Shown: one piece after another, positions 24,191-32,465 of the stretch
Layout of the letters: every line of letters starts with the position of its first letter
How positions within the stretch are numbered: position 1 is the stretch's first letter
From: Kitasatospora sp. NBC_01250
GTDB lineage: Bacteria > Actinomycetota > Actinomycetes > Streptomycetales > Streptomycetaceae
Assembly (NCBI RefSeq): GCF_036226465.1
Contig: NZ_CP108476.1
Location: 3,968,001 to 4,032,000, forward strand
Length of the DNA: 64,000 nucleotides
Direction of reading: 5' to 3'
Notes under the pieces: generated by a model
The model's input: the letters and a program-made list of their open reading frames with translations, nothing else
Told to the model about the DNA's origin: nothing
Database searches by the model: none
Position numbers and translations under genes: made by a program

Positions 24191-25216
24191 ATGGAAGAGC
24201 GAGACATCAGGGCGCTGCCGAAGGCCCATCTCCACCTGCACTTCACCGGTTCGATGCGTCCGGCAACCCTGCTGGAGCTCGCCGACAAGCACCGGGTCCG
24301 ACTGCCCGAGGCACTCAGTTCCGCCGCACCTCCGAAGTTGCGGGCCACCGACGAGCGCGGCTGGTTCCGCTTCCAGCGCCTCTACGACACCGCCCGCTCG
24401 GTGCTGCGCGACGAGTCGGACATCCGCCGGCTCGTCCGGGAGACCGCCGAGGACGAGGTGACGGACGGCTCGCGCTGGCTGGAGATCCAGGTCGACCCGA
24501 CCTCCTACGCCCCGCGCCTGGGCGGACTGATCCCGGCCCTGGAGCTGATCCTGGACGCGGTGCGTGAGGCCTCGGCCGCCACCGGCGTGGGGATCCGGGT
24601 CCTGGTCGCGGCGAACCGGATGAAGTCGGAGATGGACGCCCGGACGCTGGCCAGGCTCGCGGTGCGCTACACCGACCAGGGCGTGGTGGGCTTCGGGCTC
24701 TCGAACGACGAGCGGCGCGGGATGGCCAGGGACTTCGACCGGGCCTTCGAGATCGCCCACAAGGGCGGCCTGCTGGCCGCCCCGCACGGCGGCGAACTGG
24801 CCGGGCCCGACTCGGTGCGCGACTGCCTGGACGACCTGGGCGCGGGCCGGATCGGCCACGGGGTGCGGGCGGCCGAGGACCGGCGGCTGCTCCAGCGGCT
24901 GGCCGACCGGCAGATCACCTGCGAGGTCTGCCCGGCCTCCAACGTGGCGCTCGGCGTCTACGAGAAGGCGGCGGCGGTGCCGCTGCGGGCGCTGTTCGAG
25001 GCGGGGGTCCCGCTCGCGCTGGGCGCCGACGACCCGCTGCTCTTCGGCTCCCGGCTGGCGGCCCAGTACGAGCTGGCGCGCAACGTGCACGGCTTCTCCG
25101 ACCAGGAGCTGGCCGAACTGGCCCGGCAGTCGATCCGCGGCTCCCGGGCACCGGAGGGCGTCCGCAAGGAACTGCTCGGCGAAATCGACACCTGGCTGAC
25201 ATCAGAACCTGCTTGA
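24191..25216 (+). CDS. add: Adenosine deaminase family protein
   Basis: 341 residues. Metal and catalytic motifs of the amidohydrolase-fold deaminases are in order: KAHLHLHFTGS (zinc His pair), the HGGE segment, RIGHGVRA, and GADDPLLFGS (Asp pair). It hydrolyses adenosine or deoxyadenosine to the inosine form in purine salvage. Streptomyces also have relatives acting on aminodeoxyfutalosine in menaquinone synthesis, which cannot be excluded from sequence alone. It is transcribed after the aspC terminator; an AGGA lies 8 bases before the ATG. Confidence 0.85.
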   Translation: MEERDIRALPKAHLHLHFTGSMRPATLLELADKHRVRLPEALSSAAPPKLRATDERGWFRFQRLYDTARSVLRDESDIRRLVRETAEDEVTDGSRWLEIQVDPTSYAPRLGGLIPALELILDAVREASAATGVGIRVLVAANRMKSEMDARTLARLAVRYTDQGVVGFGLSNDERRGMARDFDRAFEIAHKGGLLAAPHGGELAGPDSVRDCLDDLGAGRIGHGVRAAEDRRLLQRLADRQITCEVCPASNVALGVYEKAAAVPLRALFEAGVPLALGADDPLLFGSRLAAQYELARNVHGFSDQELAELARQSIRGSRAPEGVRKELLGEIDTWLTSEPA

Positions 25217-25251
25217 CCGGCCCGGTGGCGACCATGGAAGGCTGACGCCCC

Positions 25252-25488
25252 ATGAGTTCGCATCACGGCAGTGGTCATGGCACGACGCACACCACCACGC
25301 ACACCAGCACCACGAGCCACAGCGTCCACACCACCACGACCCACCACGTGGTGCACCACGTCACCGTCGTGCACCACAGCTACTACTACCGGAGCACGCA
25401 CGGCAGCGGACTCGGCCTGACGCTCGTGGTGCTGCTGGCCCTGATAGCCCTGGTGGTGTGGGCGCTGCTGCGCAGGGCGCGCGCCTGA
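25252..25488 (+). CDS. Small His/Thr-rich single-helix membrane protein
   Basis: 78 residues. The first half is extraordinary in composition: about 15 His among 45 residues with Thr, Ser and Val (GTTHTTTHTSTTSHSVHTTT, HHVVHHVTVVHH), then a YYYRSTHGSG linker, one membrane helix (LTLVVLLALIALVVWALL) and a short basic tail RRARA. By the positive-inside rule the His-rich part faces outside. GAAGG lies about 11 bases upstream of the ATG. It may bind metal ions, but no family is recognised. It sits 35 bases after the deaminase gene, possibly in its transcript. Confidence 0.7.
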   Translation: MSSHHGSGHGTTHTTTHTSTTSHSVHTTTTHHVVHHVTVVHHSYYYRSTHGSGLGLTLVVLLALIALVVWALLRRARA

Positions 25489-25510
25489 GCCGCCCGCCCC
25501 CGGTGGGCCC

Positions 25511-26566
25511 TCAGAGCTCGACGCCGACCATCACCGGCTCGTTGACCAGCTGCACGCCGAAGGCGGCGTGCACACCGTCGCGGATCTCCCGGGCCAGCGT
25601 GAGCAGGTCCTCGGTGCTGGCGCGGCCACGGTTGGTCAGGGCCAGGGTGTGCTTGGTGGACAGGGTCGCGGGGCCGCTGCCGTAGCCCTTGCCGAAGCCG
25701 GCCCTGTCGATCAGCCAGGCCGCCGAGGTCTTGGTCCGGCCGTCCGCCGCGGGCCAGGCGGGGGCGGTGAGCTCGCGCTCGGCCAGGCGGCGCTGGAAGT
25801 CCTGGTACTGATCCGGCGTCAGCAGCGGGTTGGTGAAGAAGGAGCCGGCGGACCAGGTGTCGTGGTCGGCCGGGTCGAGCACCATGCCCTTGCCCGCGCG
25901 CAGCGCGAGCACCGTCTCGAAGGCGGTGCGCAGCGGCACCCGCTCGCCCGCCGCCACACCGAGGGTCTTGGCCACCTCGGGGTACCGGATCGGGCTGGAG
26001 GCCCCGTCGGCCGCCTCCAGGGCGAACCGCACCCGCAGCACCACGTACCGCTCGGGGTCGGCCTTGAAGCGGCTGTGGCGGTAGCCGAAGGCGCAGTCGG
26101 CGGCGGGCAGGGTGACCGTCGCCCGCTCGTGGCGGTCGTAGGCGACCACCTCGGTGATGGACTGCGAGACCTCCTGGCCGTAGGCGCCGACGTTCTGCAC
26201 CGGAGTGGCGCCGGCCGAGCCGGGGATGCCCGCCAGGAACTCGATGCCCGCCAGGCCCGCCTCGACCGTGCGGGCCACCGCCTCGGACCAGACCTTGCCG
26301 GCCGCCAGCTCCAGCGCGGTGCCCGTCAGTTGGAAACCGGTGGTGGCGATCCGCAGCACGGTGCCGTCGAAGCCCCCGTCGCCGATCACCAGGTTGCTGC
26401 CGCCGCCGATCAGCAGCAGCGGCTCGCCGGCCGCGTCGGCGGCCTGGACGGCGGCGATCACCTCGGCGTCGGTGCGGGCGGTCACCAGCCGGCGGGCGGG
26501 GCCGCCGAGCCGCAGGGTGGTCAACGGGGCGAGTGGGGCGTTCTCGGTCACGTGCACGCGCTCCAC
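25511..26566 (-). CDS. murB: UDP-N-acetylenolpyruvoylglucosamine reductase
   Basis: 351 residues. FAD-binding motifs (LTTLRLGGPARRL, LLLIGGGSNLVIGDGGFDG, GIEFLAGIPGSAGATPVQNVGAYG), the GYRHSRFK segment and the catalytic Ser region SAGSFFTNP are present; the C-terminal HTLALTNRGRAS segment is typical. It reduces the enolpyruvyl group to UDP-MurNAc in the cytoplasm. It converges on the His-rich ORF with 22 bases between stops and lies downstream of the HadB terminator. Confidence 0.96.
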   Translation of the reverse strand: MERVHVTENAPLAPLTTLRLGGPARRLVTARTDAEVIAAVQAADAAGEPLLLIGGGSNLVIGDGGFDGTVLRIATTGFQLTGTALELAAGKVWSEAVARTVEAGLAGIEFLAGIPGSAGATPVQNVGAYGQEVSQSITEVVAYDRHERATVTLPAADCAFGYRHSRFKADPERYVVLRVRFALEAADGASSPIRYPEVAKTLGVAAGERVPLRTAFETVLALRAGKGMVLDPADHDTWSAGSFFTNPLLTPDQYQDFQRRLAERELTAPAWPAADGRTKTSAAWLIDRAGFGKGYGSGPATLSTKHTLALTNRGRASTEDLLTLAREIRDGVHAAFGVQLVNEPVMVGVEL

Positions 26567-26612
26567 GGTAATGGATGGGCCGGGCGCTGCTCCGCGCCGC
26601 CGCAGGACGCGA

Positions 26613-26649
26613 ACGCGCCGCCCACGGAACGGGTCCGTGGGCGGCGCGT
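26613..26649 (-). terminator. Terminator after hadB-like gene
   Basis: A perfect 16-base stem, ACGCGCCGCCCACGGA and its complement, with loop ACGGG, begins 18 bases after the HadB-like stop. It has no T tract and separates the dehydratase genes from murB. Confidence 0.75.
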
Positions 26650-26667
26650 CGGGGTCCGGGGCCGGTC

Positions 26668-27090
26668 TCAGCCCAGCTGGACCACGGCGCGGGACATCCC
26701 GAGCACCTTCTGGCCGCCGCTGGTGACCACCAGGTCCACCCGCACCCGGCGGTCCTCCAGCAGCTGGGCCACCTTGCCGGTGACCTCGACCACGGCGCCG
26801 GTCGCTTCGTTCGGCACCACCACGGGCCGGGTGAACCGCACGCCGTACTCCACCAGCGACGCCGGGTCGCCGGTCCAGTCGGTGACCACCCGCACGGCCT
26901 CGGCCATGGTGAACATGCCGTGCGCGATCACGTCGGGCAGGCCGACCTCGCGGGCGAACTTCTCGTTCCAGTGGATCGGGTTGAAGTCCAGCGAGGCGCC
27001 GGCGTAGCGCACCAGTGTGGCGCGGGTCACGGGGAAGGACTGGGCGGGAAGTTCGGTCCCGACCTCGACGTCGTCGAAGCTGACAGCCAT
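26668..27090 (-). CDS. MaoC-like (R)-hydroxyacyl dehydratase, HadB-like subunit
   Basis: 140 residues. The hot-dog fold carries the hydratase-2 motif (DFNPIHWNEKFAREVGLPDVIAHGM) with catalytic Asp and His, so this is the catalytic subunit. It follows the HadA-like gene by 4 bases. In mycobacteria the same pair sits behind rpmG and dehydrates hydroxyacyl-ACP in FAS-II; Streptomycetaceae lack mycolates, so a role as the missing FabZ of general fatty-acid synthesis is inferred. An N-terminal Val/Met choice does not matter here, as the ATG is directly at 27090. Confidence 0.88.
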   Translation of the reverse strand: MAVSFDDVEVGTELPAQSFPVTRATLVRYAGASLDFNPIHWNEKFAREVGLPDVIAHGMFTMAEAVRVVTDWTGDPASLVEYGVRFTRPVVVPNEATGAVVEVTGKVAQLLEDRRVRVDLVVTSGGQKVLGMSRAVVQLG

Positions 27091-27094
27091 CGCG

Positions 27095-27556
27095 CTACTC
27101 CCCCGCTGCTTCGGCGGCCGCCCGGGCGACCAGGGTCATGACGGACGTCACCACGTGCTCGCCGCTCTCGTCCACGATCTCACCACGCACGGTGAGGATG
27201 TCATTGCCGGCCAGCGACTTGATGTTGTCGATGCTGGTCAGCACCCGCACCCGGTCACCGGCGCGCAGCGGGCGGCTGTAGATGAACTTCTGGTCGCCGT
27301 GCACCACCCGGTCGAAGTCCAGCCCCAGCTCCGGGTCCTGCACGACCTGGGCGGTGGCCGCGTAGCTCAGGGAGAAGGAGAAGGTCGGCGGGGCGAGCAC
27401 GTCCGGGTGCCCCAGGGCCTTGGCCGCCTCCTGATCGGTGTAGACCGGATTCGCGTCACCGATCGCGAGGGCGAACTCGCGGATCTTCTCCCGGCCCACC
27501 TCGTACACCTCGGTGGGCGGGTAGGTCCGCCCGATGAAGGAAGCGTCGAGCGCCAT
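27095..27556 (-). CDS. MaoC-like dehydratase, HadA-like (structural) subunit
   Basis: 153 residues with the N-terminal MaoC-type hot-dog domain (IREFALAIGDANPVYTDQEAA, LAPPTFSFSLSY, FIYSRPLRAGDRV). It lacks the full DxxxxxH catalytic motif, as in mycobacterial HadA, which needs HadB to form an active heterodimer. GAGGAG lies 6 bases before the ATG at 27556. It is separated from rpmG by a strong terminator. Confidence 0.88.
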   Translation of the reverse strand: MALDASFIGRTYPPTEVYEVGREKIREFALAIGDANPVYTDQEAAKALGHPDVLAPPTFSFSLSYAATAQVVQDPELGLDFDRVVHGDQKFIYSRPLRAGDRVRVLTSIDNIKSLAGNDILTVRGEIVDESGEHVVTSVMTLVARAAAEAAGE

Positions 27557-27590
27557 GGACTACTCCTCAAATGGGTTGTGCCAAAACGAC

Positions 27591-27624
27591 TTCAGGCCGC
27601 ACCCCGGACGGGGTGCGGCCTGAA
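27591..27624 (-). terminator. rpmG terminator
   Basis: A perfect 15-base stem (TTCAGGCCGCACCCC and complement, loop of 4) lies 46 bases after the rpmG stop and is followed on the minus strand by GTCGTTTTGG. Read-through would reach the dehydratase genes. Confidence 0.85.
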
Positions 27625-27669
27625 GCCTAGGACCTGTTCGCTTGCCAGGCCCGCAAACGCCTTACGGTG

Positions 27670-27834
27670 TCAGCGGGTCTCGCGGTGCGCGGTGTGCGAG
27701 TTGCAGCGGGGGCAGTGCTTCTTCATCTCAAGACGGTCCGGGTCGTTACGCCGGTTCTTCTTGGTGATGTAGTTCCGCTCCTTGCACTCCACGCAGGCCA
27801 GCGTGATCTTCGGGCGGACATCGGTGGCAGCCAC
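27670..27834 (-). CDS. rpmG: Ribosomal protein bL33 (zinc-binding form)
   Basis: 54 residues from GTG at 27834, with AAGGAAGG upstream; an upstream in-frame extension reads through tRNA-Met and is false. Two Cys pairs ([10 protein letters not shown] and CPRCNSH) make it the zinc-containing C+ form. Conserved [20 protein letters not shown] is near universal. It follows tRNA-Thr and tRNA-Met on the same strand, the usual actinobacterial order. Confidence 0.97.
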   Translation of the reverse strand: MAATDVRPKITLACVECKERNYITKKNRRNDPDRLEMKKHCPRCNSHTAHRETR

Positions 27835-27917
27835 GGGAGTGCCTTCCTTGGACAATGGGTGATGACACAACAAGAGTAGCCGATCGGGAGTTCGATCTCC
27901 CGACCGACTACGCGGGG

Positions 27918-27990
27918 TAGCGGTGACCGGACTTGAACCGGTGACACAGCGATTATGAGCCGCTTGCTCTACCAACTGAGCTACACCGCT
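27918..27990 (-). tRNA. tRNA-Met (CAT)
   Basis: 73 bases. Acceptor AGCGGTG pairs with CACCGCT, discriminator A; D stem GCTC/GAGC; anticodon loop CTCATAA gives CAT; T arm ACCGGTTCAAGTCCGGT. The fully paired first acceptor position and lack of a run of three GC pairs at the anticodon stem indicate the elongator type. Confidence 0.95.
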
Positions 27991-28030
27991 TTGGTACTCA
28001 GGATCCGATGATCGGAATCCCGACTACCAG

Positions 28031-28104
28031 AGCCCCCATGCGGAATCGAACCGCAGACCTTCTCCTTACCATGGAGACGCTCTACCGACTGAGCTATAGG
28101 GGCG
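28031..28104 (-). tRNA. tRNA-Thr (GGT)
   Basis: 74 bases. Acceptor GCCCCTA pairs with TGGGGGC (one T-G pair), discriminator T; anticodon stem TCTCC/GGAGA with loop ATGGTAA gives GGT; T arm TGCGGTTCGATTCCGCA. First of the tRNA-Thr, tRNA-Met, rpmG run. Confidence 0.95.
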
Positions 28105-28126
28105 AACCGGCCGAACGAGGAAGAGA

Positions 28127-28154
28127 TTACACGTTTCGGGGCCGGAGGTGAAAT
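28127..28154 (-). promoter_or_regulatory. Predicted promoter of tRNA-Thr/tRNA-Met/rpmG
   Basis: On the minus strand TTTCAC (28149-28154) and TGTAAT (28127-28132, five of six consensus bases) are 16 bases apart. The start near 28120 would precede tRNA-Thr by about 16 bases. The rest of 28155-28421 is very GC-rich with no further feature recognised. Confidence 0.5.
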
Positions 28155-28421
28155 CCGTATCCCGGGCACAAGATCGCAGGTCGGCGGCTCGCACGGGCCG
28201 ACGACTCCAGGGCGGGTGTTCGAGGCCGCCCGGACGGCCGTGGGCCGCCCGGTGGGCCCGGGGTCCGCGGCGGCTGCGGAGCGCCGCCGCCCGGAGCCGG
28301 CCGTCCGCCGCGAGCCTCCGCCCCGCACGCCCGCGCTGACCATAGGCTCGACCGCCAGTGATCTTCCGCGCGGCGCGGGCGGCCTCGGCCGGCCGCGCCT
28401 ACGACTGGAAGGAGCCGGCCG

Positions 28422-29894
28422 ATGAGCCCGGACAGCGCTTCCCCCGACGGACCGCACCCCGGCCCGCCCGGCTCAGGACCGTCCGACCCGGGGTCGTCCG
28501 ACGCAGGGCCCTGCCACCCGGGTCCCTCCGGCTCGGGCGGCCGGGACGAGGGCGGGCCGGGCCCCGGCACGCCGGGGTCGGGTGCGGGCGGCTCGGGCAC
28601 GGGTGCGGGCAACCCGCTCGGCCACGGCCCGGTCCTGCTGCTCAGCGGCGCCCGGCTGGCCGACGGGCGGGTGGTCGACGTGCGGATCAGCGGCGACCGG
28701 ATCCAGGCCGTCGGCACCGCCGGGAGCCTCGGACCGCTGCCGCAGTCCGCACTGCCGGCCGGTGCGGCCTGCAGCAGTGAGCCGGCGGTCGCGGCCGGCG
28801 CCCGGATCGACCTGACCGGCTACCTGCTGCTGCCCGCCCCCGCCGAGCCGCACGCCCACCACGACACCGCCTTCACCGGCGCGACCCCCGGCAGCGCCGA
28901 GCCACCGGCCGCCGCGGCCACCGAGAACCCGGACCCGGCGGCATCCCAGGACGAGGGCCGGGGGATGGTGCGCCGGATCACCGAGGCCGCGCTCACCTCG
29001 CTCGGCTACGGCGCCACCGCCCAGCGCACCCATGTGCGGATCGGCGATGTGCACGGGCTGCGCCGGCTGGAGGCGGTGCTCACCGCACGCGGGGCGCTGC
29101 GCGGGCTGGCCCAGCTGCAGGTGGTCGCGGTGCCCCGGCTGCTCACCGGCCTGGCCGGCGCCGAGGGCCGGGCCCAGCTGCGCGAGGCGCTGCGCCTGGG
29201 CGCGGACGTGGTGGGCGGCTGCCCGGAGCTGGACCCCGACCCGGCCGGCTACGTGCAGACCGTGGTGGCCGCGGCCACCGACTTCGACTGCCCCGTCGAC
29301 CTGCATCTGCGCGGCCGGGATCCGGCCCAACTGGCTCGGATCGCCGCCCTGTTGGCGCCACTACGGCCGCGGGTGGCGGTGGGCCCCTGCGATCTGATCA
29401 CCGCGGGTGCCGGAACATGCCTGCGGGCGGCCGGACTTCGGGTGGTCTGCCTGCCGCAGAACGGCGCCTGCTGCGCCACCGACGGCCCACCGGGCGGCCT
29501 GAACCCTTCGGTGACCATGGAGTTGACGCAGCATCAGATCCTGCTGGCGGCGGGCAGCGGAGCCCTGCGGGACATGGCCAACCCGGTCGGCCGGGCCGAT
29601 CCGCTGGAGGCCGCCTACCTGCTGGCCGCCTCCGGCGCGCTGAGTGTCGGCGCCGCCTACGAGGCGATCAGCACCGGGGCCAGGCAGCTGATGGGACTGC
29701 CGGCGGTGCGGGTGGACGCCGGGTTCCCGGCCGAGCTGCTCGCGGTGCGCGGGGACAGCCTGGCCGGCGCGCTCTCCGGCGGGCACAGCCGCCTGGTGGT
29801 GCACAGCGGCCGGGTGGTCTCCCGCACCAGCGCGGTACGGGAGTTCGCGGACACCGTGGCACTGGCGCTGCCGCGGCAGAGCGGCCACCACTAG
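28422..29894 (+). CDS. Amidohydrolase family (cytosine-deaminase-like) hydrolase
   Basis: 490 residues; AAGGAG lies 7 bases before the ATG. The first 65 residues are a disordered Pro/Gly/Ser-rich extension. The composite-domain start (VLLLSGARLADGRVVDVRISGDRIQAVG) and the C-terminal beta part (DAGFPAELLAVRG) are clear. Metal motifs are partly altered: EPHAHHDTAF replaces the usual HxHxDK, a later His lies in VDLHLRGRDP, and the Asp motif reads RDMANPVGRADPLEAA. It is probably a hydrolase of cyclic amidines or N-acyl groups; a family member with reduced activity is possible. It converges with the next gene. Confidence 0.75.
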   Translation: MSPDSASPDGPHPGPPGSGPSDPGSSDAGPCHPGPSGSGGRDEGGPGPGTPGSGAGGSGTGAGNPLGHGPVLLLSGARLADGRVVDVRISGDRIQAVGTAGSLGPLPQSALPAGAACSSEPAVAAGARIDLTGYLLLPAPAEPHAHHDTAFTGATPGSAEPPAAAATENPDPAASQDEGRGMVRRITEAALTSLGYGATAQRTHVRIGDVHGLRRLEAVLTARGALRGLAQLQVVAVPRLLTGLAGAEGRAQLREALRLGADVVGGCPELDPDPAGYVQTVVAAATDFDCPVDLHLRGRDPAQLARIAALLAPLRPRVAVGPCDLITAGAGTCLRAAGLRVVCLPQNGACCATDGPPGGLNPSVTMELTQHQILLAAGSGALRDMANPVGRADPLEAAYLLAASGALSVGAAYEAISTGARQLMGLPAVRVDAGFPAELLAVRGDSLAGALSGGHSRLVVHSGRVVSRTSAVREFADTVALALPRQSGHH

Positions 29895-29920
29895 GCCGTG
29901 TCTCGCGCAGCCGGGCGGCC

Positions 29921-31504
29921 TCAGCGGTACTCGCGCAGCCGGGGCCGCACCGCCAGCACGGTGAGCGCCAGCGCGCCCGCCAGCAGCAGCGCGCAGACGG
30001 TCGCCGCCCCGGCGCCCAGCGCGTCGTCACTCTGCCGGACGGCCCGGTCGAAGGCGTTCTGGTTGATCGCGATCACCTGGTCGAAGGCGTCGCTCAGCTT
30101 GCTGAAGTCCCCGTCCGACTGCCCCACCGCGGTGCCGGTGTCGAAGGCGATGGCGTCCGCCAGCCGGCCCTGGCCCTGCAGCACGCGGATCTGGTGGTCG
30201 TCCTGCTGGTAGGTCCGGAACTCGCTCAGCACCTGGTCGGCGGCCTGCTGCTCGCCGGGGAAGGTGATGTTGCGCTCCTCGTCCCCCAGGAAGCCGCCGA
30301 AGCCGACGGTTGCCGCCGAGGCCTGGTGCGCACCGACCGCCCGGGTCAGCGCGGTCAGGTAGCCGGCCGGGTCGGTGTGGTCCAGCTGCACGACCTGCTG
30401 GCTCTTGTCGAAGAACGCCTGCGCGTAGCTGCCCGCCCGGCTCGGGTCGCTCAGCCAGCGGCTCTCGTCGGCGTTGCTGTCGTAGGCCACCGCCTTGGCC
30501 CGGCTGAGCGCGATCACCGAGTCGTAGGCGTCCGCCTTGGCGGTGTGCAGCCGGTCGCCGGTGTCGGAGACGAGCGACAGGACGTAGCCGAGGCCGACCG
30601 CCCCCAGCAGCAGGGCGGCGACCAGGGGCGGGCTGATCAGCCGCCGGTAGCGGACGGCCAGGGTGCGCTGCAGGGCGCCCAGCAGGCCGAGCGCGAGCAG
30701 CCCGGTGCCCAGCAGCCACCACCACCCGGAGCCCAGAGCGCTCCGCTGGGAGGTGTAACTCGACGTGACCACCGCCGCGTTGGCGTTCGCCACCTGGTCG
30801 GCGTCGGGCAGCAGCTGACTGCGCAGCAGGTCGGTGGCCTGCTGGTAGGAGCTCAGTGCGTCGGCGGACGGCTTGCCGGGCAGCGCCTTGGCGGTGGTCT
30901 CCTGCAGGTCGGAACGGGCCACCAGGGCCTCGTACTGGCCGAGCGCGTCCAGCTCGTCCTGAACGGCCTTGCGGCCCGCAGCGTCGCCGGACAGCGCCTC
31001 GGTGGCCTGCTCCAGGTCCGTGTCCGCCTGGGACCGGCGCTGGTCGTAGGTGTCCTCGACGGCCTTGCGCTTGGCGAAGTCGGCCTCGTCGGCGCCGACC
31101 AGCAGCAGGTTGGCCGCCTGCGCGTCCAGGTCCCCGAGTGCGAAGTAGAGGTCGGAGGCCCGTTCGGCCTGCGGGGCGGCGTGGTGGCCGATGGCGTCCA
31201 CGCTGTCCCGGGCACCGCTGAGCACCGTGTAGCCGACCCCCGCGAAGAGCAGCAGGGCGGCGAGCGCGGCCGCGGTGAGCGCGCGGACCCGGCGCGGAGT
31301 GGTCCAGAAGGCCCGGTGGAACAGCCGGGCCAACCCGGCCGGCGCCGGTCCCGCGGCCGCGGTCCGCGGGGCGGGCGCCCCGGCGTTCGAGGATCGGCCG
31401 GTGCGGGGGGCGCGCGGCGCGGAAGCACCGCCGGCTGTCACCGAACCCGTCCTTTCGGAGCGGATCTCCCCCGGTGCAACCTGTGGCGTGACTCCCGTGG
31501 CCAT
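29921..31504 (-). CDS. Membrane protein with two extracytoplasmic helical-bundle domains
   Basis: 527 residues from the ATG at 31504, preceded by GGAGGGG at about 10 bases. A Pro/Ala-rich cytosolic N-terminus of about 60 residues is followed by a membrane helix (ALTAAALAALLLFAGVGYTVL), a helical domain of about 150 residues, two helices near the middle (WWWLLGTGLLALGLLGAL; PPLVAALLLGAVGLGYVLSL), a second helical domain and a final helix (AATVCALLLAGALALTVLAV). The bundles resemble four-helix ligand-sensing domains, but no HAMP, kinase or methyl-accepting output exists. Function unknown; it is downstream of kdpE on the same strand and is preceded by a large palindrome. Confidence 0.75.
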   Translation of the reverse strand: MATGVTPQVAPGEIRSERTGSVTAGGASAPRAPRTGRSSNAGAPAPRTAAAGPAPAGLARLFHRAFWTTPRRVRALTAAALAALLLFAGVGYTVLSGARDSVDAIGHHAAPQAERASDLYFALGDLDAQAANLLLVGADEADFAKRKAVEDTYDQRRSQADTDLEQATEALSGDAAGRKAVQDELDALGQYEALVARSDLQETTAKALPGKPSADALSSYQQATDLLRSQLLPDADQVANANAAVVTSSYTSQRSALGSGWWWLLGTGLLALGLLGALQRTLAVRYRRLISPPLVAALLLGAVGLGYVLSLVSDTGDRLHTAKADAYDSVIALSRAKAVAYDSNADESRWLSDPSRAGSYAQAFFDKSQQVVQLDHTDPAGYLTALTRAVGAHQASAATVGFGGFLGDEERNITFPGEQQAADQVLSEFRTYQQDDHQIRVLQGQGRLADAIAFDTGTAVGQSDGDFSKLSDAFDQVIAINQNAFDRAVRQSDDALGAGAATVCALLLAGALALTVLAVRPRLREYR

Positions 31505-31544
31505 GGCCGCGCGTCCCCTCCCCATCACCTGGCCGCCGGCTCCT

Positions 31545-31568
31545 GGTGGATCCCGATCGGGATCCACC
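31545..31568. promoter_or_regulatory. 24-bp perfect palindrome upstream of the sensor-like membrane gene
   Basis: The 12-base arm GGTGGATCCCGA is followed immediately by its reverse complement, with no spacer, 41-64 bases before the start codon. No T tract follows. It could be an operator or a strong leader hairpin. The rest of the gap 31569-31778 shows no other clear element. Confidence 0.5.
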
Positions 31569-31778
31569 GGTGTCCGGCACGGTCCAGCCCCTGACCCGGC
31601 GAGTGGCCGGGCTCCCCCACGGAGCGGAGCGGAACCGTTTCCTCACGAGTGACGCTAGCTCCTGGGCGTGACGATTGTGCTCCGTCCTGACGCTCCCTTG
31701 GCACCGCGCGACCCGGTCTTGACGGATCATTAGCGCCCCGGGTTCACCTGGGGTTTTGCCGGTCACTCTGCGGACCCT

Positions 31779-32461
<683 letters not shown>

Positions 32462-32465
<4 letters not shown>

